This document shows positions 1-7,722 of a DNA stretch of 22,943 nt, piece by piece. How positions within the stretch are numbered: position 1 is the first letter of the stretch; every line of letters starts with the position of its first letter. Source of the stretch: an uncultured bacterium (GTDB lineage Bacteria > Verrucomicrobiota > Kiritimatiellia > RFP12 > UBA1067). The notes below the pieces were generated by a model. It searched no databases and had not been told where the DNA came from. It saw nothing but the letters and a program-made list of their open reading frames with translations. The stretch lies in assembly GCA_900547945.1 (NCBI GenBank), contig URIT01000040.1:1-22943 (forward strand), read 5' to 3'. A program made the translations under genes and the position numbers.

Positions 1-131
1 GCGCCCTTGCCGCCGCCGCGGAGCGTGCAGCACGCGGCCAGCGCCGCGAGCGCGAGGCGCGTCCCCAACGGGAGGCGCATGAACGGCGCGCACGCGCCCA
101 CGAGGGTGCGGAGGATGGATGACGGGAACAT
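1..131 (-). CDS. partial CDS, membrane or exported protein of unknown function (N-terminus only)
   Basis: The reading frame opens with ATG at 131-129 and stays open to the window edge, giving 43 residues. The visible part has a short polar start, a basic residue at position 8, and then a largely hydrophobic stretch with the segment RLALAALAACC at about residues 25-35. That would fit a signal peptide or membrane anchor. There is no Shine-Dalgarno sequence. A TATAAT box ends only 6 bases upstream of the ATG, so the start is supported by promoter position and not by a ribosome-binding site. I do not recognise the family. It has its own promoter, so it is probably not the last gene of the wall and lipid operon ending at 249. 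Confidence 0.5.
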   Translation of the reverse strand, partial: MFPSSILRTLVGACAPFMRLPLGTRLALAALAACCTLRGGGKG

Positions 132-137
132 GCGGCA

Positions 138-165
138 ATTATAGCACAGGATACGGCGCTTTCAC
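138..165 (-). promoter_or_regulatory. sigma-70-type promoter for the left-edge gene
   Basis: On the minus strand, GTGAAA (165-160), a 16-base spacer and a perfect TATAAT (143-138) precede the ATG at 131 by only 6 bases. The usual distance from -10 box to transcription start would put the mRNA start at or next to the ATG, predicting a leaderless transcript. Confidence 0.55.
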
Positions 166-199
166 CTGCCGCCATGCCATTCGCCGCCATGCGCCAAGG

Positions 200-225
200 G
201 CGGCGCGACGTCCTCGGCGCGCCGC
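200..225 (-). terminator. GC-rich hairpin, possible 3' end of the wall/lipid operon
   Basis: An 8-base perfect inverted repeat (200-207 and 218-225, GCGGCGCG/CGCGCCGC) has a 10-base loop and lies just past the stop of the acyltransferase. No U-run follows on the minus strand, so it is not a canonical intrinsic terminator. In DNA this GC-rich the hairpin could also arise by chance. Confidence 0.25.
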
Positions 226-248
226 GTACCACACCGCCGTCCCCTCCG

Positions 249-1046
249 CTACAACTCCAGACGCGCACGGATCGTTTCCGTGAGGGCGACGGCGGCGGCG
301 TGGGTTCCCGTTGTGGGGACGGCGGGAGGGACGCAGCTTGCTGCGTCCGTCGGGGCGGGGCCTGCCGCGTTTATCGGGACGGGGATTGGGTTGCCGACGC
401 GCAGGGTCCAGACAATCGTGCGGTCCGCGAGGTCGTACCAGGGTTGCCCCTTCGCGAGAACGGGCGGGTCGCACGCAATCCGGACGGGCAGGACCGGCAC
501 CACGGCGTGGAGTGCGATCTGCGCGGCACCCCGGCGGAGCGGACGGCGCGGCGCGCCCGCAGGGACGCGCGTCCCCTGCGGGAAGACGACGAGATCCACA
601 CCCTGCGCGAGGACCTTCTTCGCCTCCTCCAGGACGCGCAGCGGATCGTCGTTCACGAGGAACACCCCCCGCACGATGCGCGAATAGAAGAAGTTGCCGC
701 GCGCGGCGGCCTTCGCGACCGCCGTCGCGTCCGGCAGAAGCGCCATGAGGACCACGATGTCGATGAGCGTGAGGTGGTTCGCCACGACGACGCACCCGCG
801 CGCGGTCGCGAGGCGGGCACGGCCGGCGGGTGAGATTACGATGCGGAAAAGTCCCGTCCACCGTCCGCCCCACACGAAGAGCCGCCAGCCCGCACGCACG
901 AGCGCCCGCATCGCGCGGCGCGCGCCGACGAGCGCGAGGGGGGGAAAGAGGAGCCCCCCGATCGCGAGGGACCCAAGGCCGTAGAACACAAAGAAGCAGC
1001 CTCCGAGAAGACTGCGCGGCAGCCGCTTCCAGAGCGGTCCCTTCAT
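249..1046 (-). CDS. lysophospholipid/1-acylglycerol-3-phosphate acyltransferase family (PlsC-like)
   Basis: This 265-residue protein belongs to the LPLAT/PlsC superfamily, which moves an acyl chain from acyl-ACP or acyl-CoA to a glycerolipid or similar acceptor at the inner membrane. A hydrophobic N-terminal region lies at about residues 14-42. The catalytic HX4D motif is seen as NHLTLIDI (His91, Asp96). The second block is FPQGTR (about 155-160), where the family usually has FPEGTR. A KGQPWYD block at about 199-205 resembles acyltransferases of aryl-polyene-type gene clusters. The ATG overlaps the TGA of the preceding ketoacyl-synthase-like gene by 4 bases, which implies translational coupling. 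After about residue 225 the sequence is Ala/Pro-rich and not family-like. It could be a general PlsC, but the neighbour favours a specialised role. Confidence 0.8.
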   Translation of the reverse strand: MKGPLWKRLPRSLLGGCFFVFYGLGSLAIGGLLFPPLALVGARRAMRALVRAGWRLFVWGGRWTGLFRIVISPAGRARLATARGCVVVANHLTLIDIVVLMALLPDATAVAKAAARGNFFYSRIVRGVFLVNDDPLRVLEEAKKVLAQGVDLVVFPQGTRVPAGAPRRPLRRGAAQIALHAVVPVLPVRIACDPPVLAKGQPWYDLADRTIVWTLRVGNPIPVPINAAGPAPTDAASCVPPAVPTTGTHAAAVALTETIRARLEL

Positions 1047-1681
1047 CGGGACGGCCCCGTGCGCGTCAGGACGACGTCCGACGTGGCGAACACCGCGCGC
1101 CGCCCTTCCAGGAAATCGACGAGCGCCTCCACGCCGGCCGGCGGCATCGCCGCATGGCGGAACACCGCCTCGACCTCCCCGTCCGCGCACGGCGTCAGGC
1201 GCAGCGCGACCGCGCATCCCGCCTGGGGATCCGGGAAAGCGTCGGCGTAGAGGTCGGGCGTCGCCTCTTCCGCAAAGACGAACACGACCGGGGCACACAG
1301 GGCCAGCGCCTCCAGGAGCCCCGCCTCCAGCGACCGGTCGCGCGCCGCAATCGCCGTGTAGGGCGCATGGTTCTTCGTAAGGAGCGAAAAGACCCCCGGC
1401 GCGGCGTTGTGGACCGAGGCGGAGAAACCGGCCGGGGACATCTCGCCCTCCGCGTGGAACTGCCGCATCAGCTTCGCCGTCACGCCGATCTCGCCCCAGC
1501 GCGAGGCGAAGACGACCGGCACTTCGTCCGCCGGACGCACCCGCCAGGCCACGCCGAGCGCCGCCCGTTCGACGCCCGTCAGGCGCCGCCGCTCCAGCGG
1601 CGGCACGAAGGAGACATCCGGCTTCGGCGTCTCCGCCGTCGCCCGCCACGCCGCGAAATCCAGCTTGAGTCTAAAGCCCAT
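1043..1681 (-). CDS. beta-ketoacyl-synthase-like N-terminal domain protein (Ketoacyl-synt_2 type)
   Basis: This 212-residue protein resembles the short ketoacyl-synthase-like proteins found in aryl-polyene and related clusters. Landmarks are the ERRRLTGVERAAL block (about 30-42), the VVFASRWGEI segment (56-65), SPAGFSASVHNAAPGVFS (82-99), and a later ARDRSLEAGLLEAL segment (113-126). These correspond to the first half of the thiolase fold. The usual active-site cysteine is absent from the corresponding stretch and there is no C-terminal half, so it probably does not condense acyl chains alone. It may partner with another synthase or act as a chain-length or scaffold subunit. Its ATG lies inside the end of the lipoprotein gene (11-base overlap), and its TGA overlaps the acyltransferase start. 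The family match is from recall of motifs and not from a search. Confidence 0.72.
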   Translation of the reverse strand: MGFRLKLDFAAWRATAETPKPDVSFVPPLERRRLTGVERAALGVAWRVRPADEVPVVFASRWGEIGVTAKLMRQFHAEGEMSPAGFSASVHNAAPGVFSLLTKNHAPYTAIAARDRSLEAGLLEALALCAPVVFVFAEEATPDLYADAFPDPQAGCAVALRLTPCADGEVEAVFRHAAMPPAGVEALVDFLEGRRAVFATSDVVLTRTGPSR

Positions 1682-2093
1682 CGACGTACTTCCCGATGAT
1701 TCTGAAATCCGACCGCAGGGAGATGTTCGACCGCCCGAGGACGCGCTTCCGGCGCCGGTCGACGAGCGCCACGGAAAGCTCCATGTCGTCACGTGTACCG
1801 CGTCCGCCGAAGCCCGCGTCGTTGAACTCCCAGGAGCCGACCTGTACCTTGACGATCACGTCGCACGCCTCCTCCGTCTCCACGACCTCGAAACCGCGCG
1901 CCCGCAGCGCCTCCTCGAACGCCGCCTTCACGCGCTTCTCCGTCTTCGCGACGCAGAACGCCACGTCGGACGGGAACTTTTCGGTGCGCCGTGGCAGTCC
2001 CGGCGTGACCGTCCCCCGCACCCAGGGCGTCGTCGCCGTCTCGCATCCCGCCAGCAGAACCGCCAGCAGCAGACCTGTCAGAACGCCGCGCAT
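1671..2093 (-). CDS. small outer-membrane-type lipoprotein, unknown function
   Basis: The 140-residue product has a classic lipoprotein signal. A short basic start and a Leu/Val-rich core end in LLAGC, so Cys17 would be lipidated after signal peptidase II cleavage. The mature part has a conserved-looking alpha/beta pattern: EKRVKAAFEEALRARGFEVV (about 52-71), then DVIVKVQVG (79-87) and MELSVALVDRRRKRVLG (103-119). This recalls small lipoproteins whose mature domain is a single ferredoxin-like or similar fold, but I cannot name the family. The start ATG lies inside the last codons of murE (16-base overlap), and its stop overlaps the next gene, so it is firmly part of the wall operon. A role in the envelope is inferred from location and lipidation only. 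Confidence 0.75.
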   Translation of the reverse strand: MRGVLTGLLLAVLLAGCETATTPWVRGTVTPGLPRRTEKFPSDVAFCVAKTEKRVKAAFEEALRARGFEVVETEEACDVIVKVQVGSWEFNDAGFGGRGTRDDMELSVALVDRRRKRVLGRSNISLRSDFRIIGKYVDGL

Positions 2094-3163
2094 GTTTCCC
2101 GATCGTCGAAGTGGAGGACCCGGCTCCCGATGGTCTGCGTCGTCTCGTGCCCCTTTCCGCAGACGACCACCACGTCGCCCGGCGCCGCCCGCTCCAGCGC
2201 GAGGTGGATCGCCGCGCGCCGGTCGGGCTCGACGACGGCATCCGTGCCGGAGGGGATGCCTGCGACGATCTGGTCGATGATGGCGCACGGGTCCTCGCTG
2301 CGCGGGTTGTCGCTCGTGACGACAAGGTGGTCCGCGAAGCGCGCCGCCGCCGCGCCCATGAGCGGACGCTTGCGCGTGTCGCGGTCGCCGCCCGCGCCGA
2401 ACACCGCCCACACCTTTCCCTTCGCGAATTCCCGCACGGTCGAAAGGACGTTCGCGAGCGCGTCGTCCGTGTGCGCGTAGTCCACGAACACCTCCGCCGC
2501 GCTCCGCGTCTTCACCCGCTCCAGGCGCCCCCAGCGCGGCGTGAGCGCGGGGATCTTCGCGCGGATCGCGTCGCGCGGAACGCCCGCGCCCTCGGCGAGC
2601 GCGGCGGCGAGGAGGACGTTCTGCACGTTGTAGCGGCCGACGAGCGGGCAGCGCGCCTCGACCTCCGCGACGAGCGCCGGGTCCGACGCGGCGAACCCGC
2701 AGGGGATCGTCGTGAGCGGCAGCGCGCGGCACAGCGCGGCGAGGCGCCGCCCGTAGGAGCCGTCCACGCAGATCGCCGCCGGCGCGCCGGGGTTCGTCTC
2801 CGCGAGGCGGCGGAAGAGATCGGCCTTCGCCTCGAAGTACGCCTCCATCGTCTTGTGGTAGTCCAGGTGGTCCTCGGTGAGGTTCGTGAAAGCGCAGCCC
2901 GCGAAGACCGTGTCGCCCGTGCGGCGCTGGTGGATCGCGTGGCTCGAGACCTCCATCACGCAGTCCGCGAGGCCGTTCGCCTCCATCTCGGCGAAGATCT
3001 CCTTCAGGGCCTTCAGGGGCGGCGTCGTGTAGCCCGAGGAGAAGCGGCGCGTGCCCGTGTCCACCTCGACGGTGGTGACGAGCCCGCCGCCGCCAAGGAA
3101 CTCCCGCAGGATCCAGGCGGTCGTCGTCTTGCCGTTCGTCCCCGTGATGCCGAAAATCCTCAT
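2078..3163 (-). CDS. murE: UDP-N-acetylmuramoyl-tripeptide synthetase, short form (MurE-like, meso-DAP type)
   Basis: MurE adds the third stem-peptide residue to UDP-MurNAc-dipeptide in the cytoplasm. The 361-residue product begins almost directly at the ATP loop GTNGKTTT (residues 8-15). It continues with MEVSSHAIHQ (70-79), FTNLTEDHLDYH (92-103), the carbamylated-lysine position YFEAK (Lys113) and the C-terminal domain with DYAHTDDAL (228-236). DNPR (285-288) is the motif that in known MurE enzymes selects meso-diaminopimelate. Ordinary MurE is nearly 500 residues. Here the roughly 90-100 residue N-terminal UDP-binding domain is missing, and the central domain is short before GRYNVQN. The ATG overlaps the ftsI stop (ATGA), and the preceding frame gives a complete FtsI end, so the missing domain is not simply hidden upstream. 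Confidence 0.9.
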   Translation of the reverse strand: MRIFGITGTNGKTTTAWILREFLGGGGLVTTVEVDTGTRRFSSGYTTPPLKALKEIFAEMEANGLADCVMEVSSHAIHQRRTGDTVFAGCAFTNLTEDHLDYHKTMEAYFEAKADLFRRLAETNPGAPAAICVDGSYGRRLAALCRALPLTTIPCGFAASDPALVAEVEARCPLVGRYNVQNVLLAAALAEGAGVPRDAIRAKIPALTPRWGRLERVKTRSAAEVFVDYAHTDDALANVLSTVREFAKGKVWAVFGAGGDRDTRKRPLMGAAAARFADHLVVTSDNPRSEDPCAIIDQIVAGIPSGTDAVVEPDRRAAIHLALERAAPGDVVVVCGKGHETTQTIGSRVLHFDDRETCAAF

Positions 3164-4983
3164 AGATCCTCCTCTTCTTCCTCCGGCACCTCGTCCGGGA
3201 TGTCTGGCTCGACCTCCAGGTAGCGCAGCACGACCGAGGCGATTTCGCGGAAGGTCGGCGCGGCGCAGAGGCCGCCCTGGTGGTTGAACATCGGCACGCC
3301 GGCGGCCTCCGAGGTCGCGCGGCTGCGGCAGTGGAACGGCTTCTGGTAGGTGACGAGGATGACGATCTCGGGCCTCGTGGCGGGGACGATGCCGATGAAC
3401 GAGGCGTTGTAGTTCGTCGACGAGTAGCCGCGCCCTTCCTTCATCTGCGCCGTGCCCGTCTTGCCCGCGACGGTGTAGCCGGGCACGGCGGCGCGCTTGG
3501 CGGTGCCGCCCTTCTTCGCGACGCCGATCATCATCTCGCGCACCGTGCGCGCGACGGACGCCGCGATGGGCCGCCCCACCACGTCGCGGTGGTGACGGTA
3601 GATCTCCTCGCCGTCGGCCTGCACGACCTTCTCGACGAGGTAGGGGCGCAGCAGTTCGCCGTCGTTGCCGATGGCCGCGTAGGCGGCCGCGAGCTGGAGC
3701 GCCGTCACGGCGACGCCCTGGCCGATGGGCGCGCGGGACCACTTCACCTTGTCCCAGCGCTGCCAGTTCGGGATGATGCCCGTCTCCTCGCCCGGCAGCT
3801 CCACGCCCGTCTTGCGTCCGAAGCCGAAGGCAGCCATGTACTCCCAGAGGCGGCGGGGGCCGAGGTCGCAGCCGAGCTTGCCGAAAACGATGTTCGAGGA
3901 GTGGACAAGCGCGTCGCGGAGGCTGATGGTGGCCTCCCAACGGTGTCCCGCGTCGCCGGGCAGACGGTAGTAGTTCGGGTCGTTCCGCGCCGTGCTGATC
4001 TGGGAATCAGGTCCGAACATGCCCTCGTTCAGGACGGCGCACGCGGTGATCGTCTTCATCACGCTGCCGGGTTCGTAGCTTTCCGAAATGGCGCGATTGA
4101 CCCTGGCGTCGTCGGGCGATTTGTTGAACTGCTCGGGCTCGTAGTCCGGCAGCGAGGCCATCGCGAGGATGGCGCCCGTCTTCACGGCGAGGACGATCGC
4201 CCAGACGCGTTCCGCCCGGTGCCGAACCAGGCCCTCGCGCAGGATCCGCTCGGTCTCGAACTGGACGTTGTGGTCGATCGTGAGATGGACGTCGCAGCCC
4301 GGGCGTGCGTCGATGTCGAGGTCACGGCGACTGCGCTCCTCGCGCCCGATGGCGTCCTTCGCGCCGTGGACCTGTCCGGGCGTGCCCTTGAGGTACTTCT
4401 CGTAGCGCAGTTCGAGACCGGCCCCGCCCACGGCGTGCGCGGGGTCCTTGCTCACGAAGCCCAGCGTCTGCGAGAGGAGGCGGCCCTGCGGGTAGACGCG
4501 CACCTGCTTTTCAAGGATGGCGAGTTCCCGAAAGTGGTTGGCCGGGTTCGCCAGCGTGTCGTGCGCCTCCTGGTCGTCGCTCGTGGCGAGATACTGGTAG
4601 CGCCGGTTCGGGCGCGCATAGGCGTCCATGACGGAAACGAGCGGCAGGTTCAGGCACGTCGCCACCGTCTTGATCTTCTCCATCCGCCGCTGGGGCGTGA
4701 TCGGTTTGCGGGGGTTGACGGGATCCTTCGTCGCCTCCAGGGAGTCGAGGCGGTATTCCCACACAGGCTTGGTCACGGCGAGCGTGACGCCGCGCGCGTC
4801 GAAGATCGTCCCGCGCTGCCCCTGCGTGTAGCGCGTGAAGATGTAGTTGGGGGCGGGTGGCCTGGTCGTCACGAGGTCGAGGTGCAGGTAGACGAGCCGG
4901 ACCGCGAGACCCGCCGCGACCAGGCCCAGACCGGCGAACGGCAGGGCGAACCGCGCAATCTCGTTTCGTCCGGACAGCGTCAC
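3160..4983 (-). CDS. ftsI: septal peptidoglycan transpeptidase FtsI (PBP3-like)
   Basis: This 607-residue class B penicillin-binding protein cross-links septal peptidoglycan in the periplasm. A single membrane segment lies at about residues 12-32. It is followed by the pedestal motif RGTIFDARG (57-65) and the transpeptidase domain with the active-site SVMK (Ser307, Lys310), SSN (362-364) and KTG (508-510). The tail is strongly acidic (EEEEEDL). The start codon is GTG at 4983, chosen because GAGG sits 5 bases upstream and the frame leads straight into the membrane segment. It lies 14 bases after ftsL and overlaps murE by 4 bases, the classic order of the division and cell wall cluster. Confidence 0.95.
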   Translation of the reverse strand: MTLSGRNEIARFALPFAGLGLVAAGLAVRLVYLHLDLVTTRPPAPNYIFTRYTQGQRGTIFDARGVTLAVTKPVWEYRLDSLEATKDPVNPRKPITPQRRMEKIKTVATCLNLPLVSVMDAYARPNRRYQYLATSDDQEAHDTLANPANHFRELAILEKQVRVYPQGRLLSQTLGFVSKDPAHAVGGAGLELRYEKYLKGTPGQVHGAKDAIGREERSRRDLDIDARPGCDVHLTIDHNVQFETERILREGLVRHRAERVWAIVLAVKTGAILAMASLPDYEPEQFNKSPDDARVNRAISESYEPGSVMKTITACAVLNEGMFGPDSQISTARNDPNYYRLPGDAGHRWEATISLRDALVHSSNIVFGKLGCDLGPRRLWEYMAAFGFGRKTGVELPGEETGIIPNWQRWDKVKWSRAPIGQGVAVTALQLAAAYAAIGNDGELLRPYLVEKVVQADGEEIYRHHRDVVGRPIAASVARTVREMMIGVAKKGGTAKRAAVPGYTVAGKTGTAQMKEGRGYSSTNYNASFIGIVPATRPEIVILVTYQKPFHCRSRATSEAAGVPMFNHQGGLCAAPTFREIASVVLRYLEVEPDIPDEVPEEEEEDL

Positions 4984-4997
4984 GTCCGCCTCTCCCC

Positions 4998-5456
4998 TCA
5001 GCGGCGCGCCGTCCGCTTCGCCACCGCGCCACCGCGCTTCGCCGGCGGGCGCGACGACGCGGGCACGGCGTCATTGAACGCCACGTCCGCCGCCTTCGCC
5101 CGCGCCTGAGCGCGCGCAACGGAAATCTGCCCCACCGCCGGCCTCCCGTCGGCCGTCATGCGCACGATCTGGTCCTGGCGCGGATAGCGCATCTCCAGAC
5201 CAAAACGGTTCAGCTTCTCGGTCAGGCGCTCCGTGACCTTGAGTTCGTCCCACCGCGCCGCCTCGCGCACGCACTCGGCCTCCAGCTGCGTGAAGCGCCG
5301 CTCGACCTTCCCAATGTCGCGCGCGATCAGCGTACACCGCGAATCGAGCACGTAGTAGATCATCGTCATGATCAGGGCCGAAACGATCAGGGACGCGATG
5401 CCCATCGTGCCCGACTTGAGGGCGGCGTTTTTCTTGACTTTCCTGTTCCTTCTCAT
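4998..5456 (-). CDS. ftsL: FtsL-like cell-division protein
   Basis: This 152-residue bitopic membrane protein has a basic cytoplasmic start (MRRNRKVKKN), one membrane helix at about residues 18-37, and then a heptad-like charged helix at about 45-75 that would form the periplasmic coiled coil. FtsL works with FtsB and FtsQ to activate FtsW/FtsI at the septum. Sequence conservation of FtsL is poor. The call rests on topology, size and its place between rsmH (1-base gap) and ftsI. The C-terminal 45 residues are Ala/Arg/Lys/Pro-rich and longer than in typical FtsL. Confidence 0.8.
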   Translation of the reverse strand: MRRNRKVKKNAALKSGTMGIASLIVSALIMTMIYYVLDSRCTLIARDIGKVERRFTQLEAECVREAARWDELKVTERLTEKLNRFGLEMRYPRQDQIVRMTADGRPAVGQISVARAQARAKAADVAFNDAVPASSRPPAKRGGAVAKRTARR

Positions 5457-5457
5457 C

Positions 5458-6378
5458 TCACATCTTCTCCGCTGTGCGCAGCTTCGCGCTGCGCGCCCGT
5501 GGATTCAACCCCATCTCCTCGTCCGTCGCCATGAGCGCATGGCGCGTCACGAGGCGCACGCGCGGGAGGTCGCCCTCCCAGCGCGCGCCACCCTGCTGGA
5601 GCGACACCATCTTCCCGGCATGCGCGGCGAAGAACCGCTTCACGATCCGGTCCGTGATGCTCTCGAAGGTGATCACCACGAAGCGTCCGCCCGGCTTCAG
5701 CAGGTCGAGCCCGCCCGCGAGCGCCCGCTCCAGTTCGCCCACCTCGTCGTTGACCTCCATGCGCAGCGCCTGGAAGACGCGCGTCGCGGGGTGGTGCGCC
5801 CCGTGGCGCCCCACCGTCCGCTCCACCAGGTCCGCGAGCTGCCCCGTGGTCACGAGCGGCGCCTTCTCCCGCGCGCGCACGAGGGCCCGCGCGATCCGCC
5901 GCGCCTGGGGCTCCTCGCCCAACGTGCGGAACGTCGCCGCCAGCGCGTCCTCGTCCTTCGTCGCGATGAGATCGGCGGCCGTCAGGCCCCGCGACCGGTC
6001 CATCCGCATGTCAAGGGGTCCATCGCTCCGAAAACTGAAGCCGCGTCCGGCTTCGTCCAGCTGAGGACTCGAAACGCCCAGATCAAGCAGGATCCCATCG
6101 ACTTCATCAATGCCCCTTTCCCGCACGAGCGCCGCAAGGTCGCCGTGCCGTCCATGTACAAGCTCCACCCGTGCGCCGGCAACGGCCTTCAGCCGCTCCG
6201 CGCTCTCCTGGAGCGCCTGTTCGTCCCGGTCGATGCCCACCAGGGTCGCCCCGTTTCCGGCCCGCGCCAGAACCGCGCACGCATGGCCGGCGCGCCCCAG
6301 CGTGCCGTCGACGTAGACGCCGCCGGGCCTAACCGCAAGGGACTCCACCGTTTCCCGAAGAAGGACTGGTACATGCAT
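5458..6378 (-). CDS. rsmH: 16S rRNA (cytosine-1402-N4)-methyltransferase RsmH
   Basis: RsmH (MraW) methylates C1402 of 16S rRNA at the ribosomal P site using S-adenosylmethionine. The 306-residue product starts MHVPVLL and has the SAM-binding segment DGTLGRAGH (24-32). It also has LDLGVSSPQLD (98-108), FSFRSDGPLDMRMD (114-127), DRIVKRFF (243-250) and the C-terminal NPRARSAKLR (292-301). I chose the ATG at 6378 and not 6384 because AGGAGG lies 7 bases upstream of 6378 but only 1 base from 6384. A small deviation is FES at about 238-240, where the family usually has FHS. It is 12 bases downstream of mraZ and 1 base upstream of ftsL. Confidence 0.95.
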   Translation of the reverse strand: MHVPVLLRETVESLAVRPGGVYVDGTLGRAGHACAVLARAGNGATLVGIDRDEQALQESAERLKAVAGARVELVHGRHGDLAALVRERGIDEVDGILLDLGVSSPQLDEAGRGFSFRSDGPLDMRMDRSRGLTAADLIATKDEDALAATFRTLGEEPQARRIARALVRAREKAPLVTTGQLADLVERTVGRHGAHHPATRVFQALRMEVNDEVGELERALAGGLDLLKPGGRFVVITFESITDRIVKRFFAAHAGKMVSLQQGGARWEGDLPRVRLVTRHALMATDEEMGLNPRARSAKLRTAEKM

Positions 6379-6390
6379 TCCCATTCCTCC

Positions 6391-6870
6391 TCAGAACTTC
6401 AGCCTCGCCATCGCGGCACCCAGTTTCGCCATCCGCTCTTCCGTCCCTTCGGCCACAGCCTCCTCCGGCCAGATCGTGGCCATGCGGAAGCCGCCCTTCA
6501 GGACGACAGAGCCCTTCAGATTTGCAAAATCGAGCAACGCATCGTTGATGCGGATGCGCCCCTGGACGTCAAATTCCAGCATTTCCGACGCGGCACTGAT
6601 TGCGTCCAGCGCATCGTTGACCTCCGCGTCGCCAAGCGCCAGTTCCTGGTATTTTGCCAGCTTTGCCTCCATCACGTCCCGAGGGACGAGCTGGAGGCAT
6701 CGCCGGCGTGGATCAGGTACCACATACACCAGATCAGGCCCCAGAGCCGCGCGCCACACGCTCGGAATCGTGAGACGCTTCTTCGGGTCGAGACTACGCG
6801 CGAACGTGCCCATCAACGCGGTGGGCCGCCGATTCGTCGTCTCGACACTCTGTCTGCCTGGCTCTGACAT
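6391..6870 (-). CDS. mraZ: transcriptional regulator MraZ
   Basis: This 159-residue protein has two AbrB-like half-domains. The first carries LDPKKRLTIPSVWR (about 27-40) and the second FDVQGRIRINDALLDFANL (about 99-117). MraZ binds repeated TGGG-type boxes ahead of its own operon and is the usual first gene of the division/wall cluster. The chosen start adds about 19 residues ahead of the usual N-terminus. It sits 11 bases from a good -10 box, whereas the internal ATG at 6813 has no Shine-Dalgarno sequence. If the mRNA has a conventional leader, the internal start remains possible. Only one GTGGTGGGG-like box is visible, inside the promoter spacer, so autoregulation through repeated boxes is not obvious. 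Confidence 0.92.
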   Translation of the reverse strand: MSEPGRQSVETTNRRPTALMGTFARSLDPKKRLTIPSVWRAALGPDLVYVVPDPRRRCLQLVPRDVMEAKLAKYQELALGDAEVNDALDAISAASEMLEFDVQGRIRINDALLDFANLKGSVVLKGGFRMATIWPEEAVAEGTEERMAKLGAAMARLKF

Positions 6871-6881
6871 TTGTTGACATT

Positions 6882-6910
6882 ATTAAACACTATTCCCCAC
6901 CACAAGTCAA
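6882..6910 (-). promoter_or_regulatory. promoter of the division/wall operon
   Basis: On the minus strand TTGACT (6910-6905), a 17-base spacer and TTTAAT (6887-6882) form a good sigma-70-type promoter. Upstream sequence is AT-rich for about 60 bases, unlike the rest of the window, and could act as an UP element. The -10 box ends 11 bases before the mraZ ATG, so the predicted leader is only about 4 bases. The spacer contains GTGGTGGGG, a possible single MraZ contact. Confidence 0.7.
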
Positions 6911-6965
6911 CACGGAAGTACAAGATATTCAAAACTAAAATTTCATTGCGATTCCTGAAACAATC

Positions 6966-7002
6966 TCAGAAAACGAAACGCCCGATGCAGATGCATCGGG
7001 CG
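6966..7002 (-). terminator. intrinsic terminator after the Crp/Fnr gene
   Basis: A perfect 10-base inverted repeat, CGCCCGATGC and GCATCGGGCG (6979-6988 and 6993-7002), has a 4-base loop. On the minus strand it is followed by the T-rich run TTTCGTTTTC. It lies 27 bases past the stop of the Crp/Fnr-type gene and separates that operon from the mraZ promoter. Confidence 0.85.
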
Positions 7003-7028
7003 GGATTTTCAAAAAAGCGGGGATCTGT

Positions 7029-7703
7029 TCAGAACGCGATGCGGAAATGGCACTTCTCCCACGTGAGCAGACCACGGTCGCGCATCTGGCAGAGCGTACG
7101 GGAGAGCGATGGGCGCGTCACGCCGAAGTACTCGGCCATCCGCTCGCGGTTGAACGGCACCGTCACCTCGCCGGTGTTGCCGCTTTCGTTGTTGAGTTCG
7201 GAAAGGAAGATCTTGACGCGCGCCTCGATCGTCTGGGCGTCCATCACCGCGAGCTTGCGCCACGTCGTGAAGAGTTCACGCGAGAGCAGCTGCGCGGCGT
7301 TGACCGACAACTGCACGGTGACGTGCGTTGCCTCATGCCGATCTTGGAACAACGCGCGCGCGCGTTCCATGTCGAGCGAGACGAGCGCGCAGTTCTCCAC
7401 CGCCACGACCGTTCCCGGCCAGCATCCGATCTCAGGCACGTGCAGGATCCAGAGCCCCAACACCTCCCCCGCGCCGATTTCGCGCACCAGCACCGGCCGG
7501 TCGTCGGACATCTGCTCGTACACGTGCAGATGCCCCGCCACCACGAGCATCAGCCGATTGGCCTTCAACCCCGCGTGAACGACCGTTTCACCCTTCCGAT
7601 ACGTTTTCCTCACGCCGTTGAGACGCAGCATCAGCGCATCGATCTCCGCAACGGAAAGCCCCCGGAAGAGTCCTGCATCAAGTGCGAGGCGGTTGAGTGC
7701 CAT
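7029..7703 (-). CDS. Crp/Fnr-family transcriptional regulator
   Basis: The 224-residue protein has a cyclic-nucleotide-binding-like beta-barrel at about residues 10-115 (YRKGETVVHAG at 35-45, IGAGEVLGLW at 76-85) and a long connecting helix. Its C-terminal winged helix-turn-helix has NRERMAEYFGVTRPSLSRTL at 185-204. The recognition helix GVTRPSLSR is typical of Crp/Fnr proteins. There is no N-terminal cysteine cluster as in FNR, and the phosphate-binding cassette for cAMP is not clearly conserved, so the signal is unknown. It is the last gene of the unit, 19 bases after nadA and just before the hairpin terminator. NAD-pathway or redox control is only suggested by position. Confidence 0.88.
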   Translation of the reverse strand: MALNRLALDAGLFRGLSVAEIDALMLRLNGVRKTYRKGETVVHAGLKANRLMLVVAGHLHVYEQMSDDRPVLVREIGAGEVLGLWILHVPEIGCWPGTVVAVENCALVSLDMERARALFQDRHEATHVTVQLSVNAAQLLSRELFTTWRKLAVMDAQTIEARVKIFLSELNNESGNTGEVTVPFNRERMAEYFGVTRPSLSRTLCQMRDRGLLTWEKCHFRIAF

Positions 7704-7722
7704 GTCGGTTCGTCCTCACTGT

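Noticed and set aside
3280..5109. Long plus-strand frame opposite ftsI
   Set aside because: The minus-strand frame has all transpeptidase motifs. The plus-strand translation is low-complexity Arg/Val/Asp/His-rich sequence.
6888..6910. Classic triple TGGG-box MraZ operator
   Set aside because: Only one GTGGTGGGG-like box is visible, with no regularly spaced repeats.
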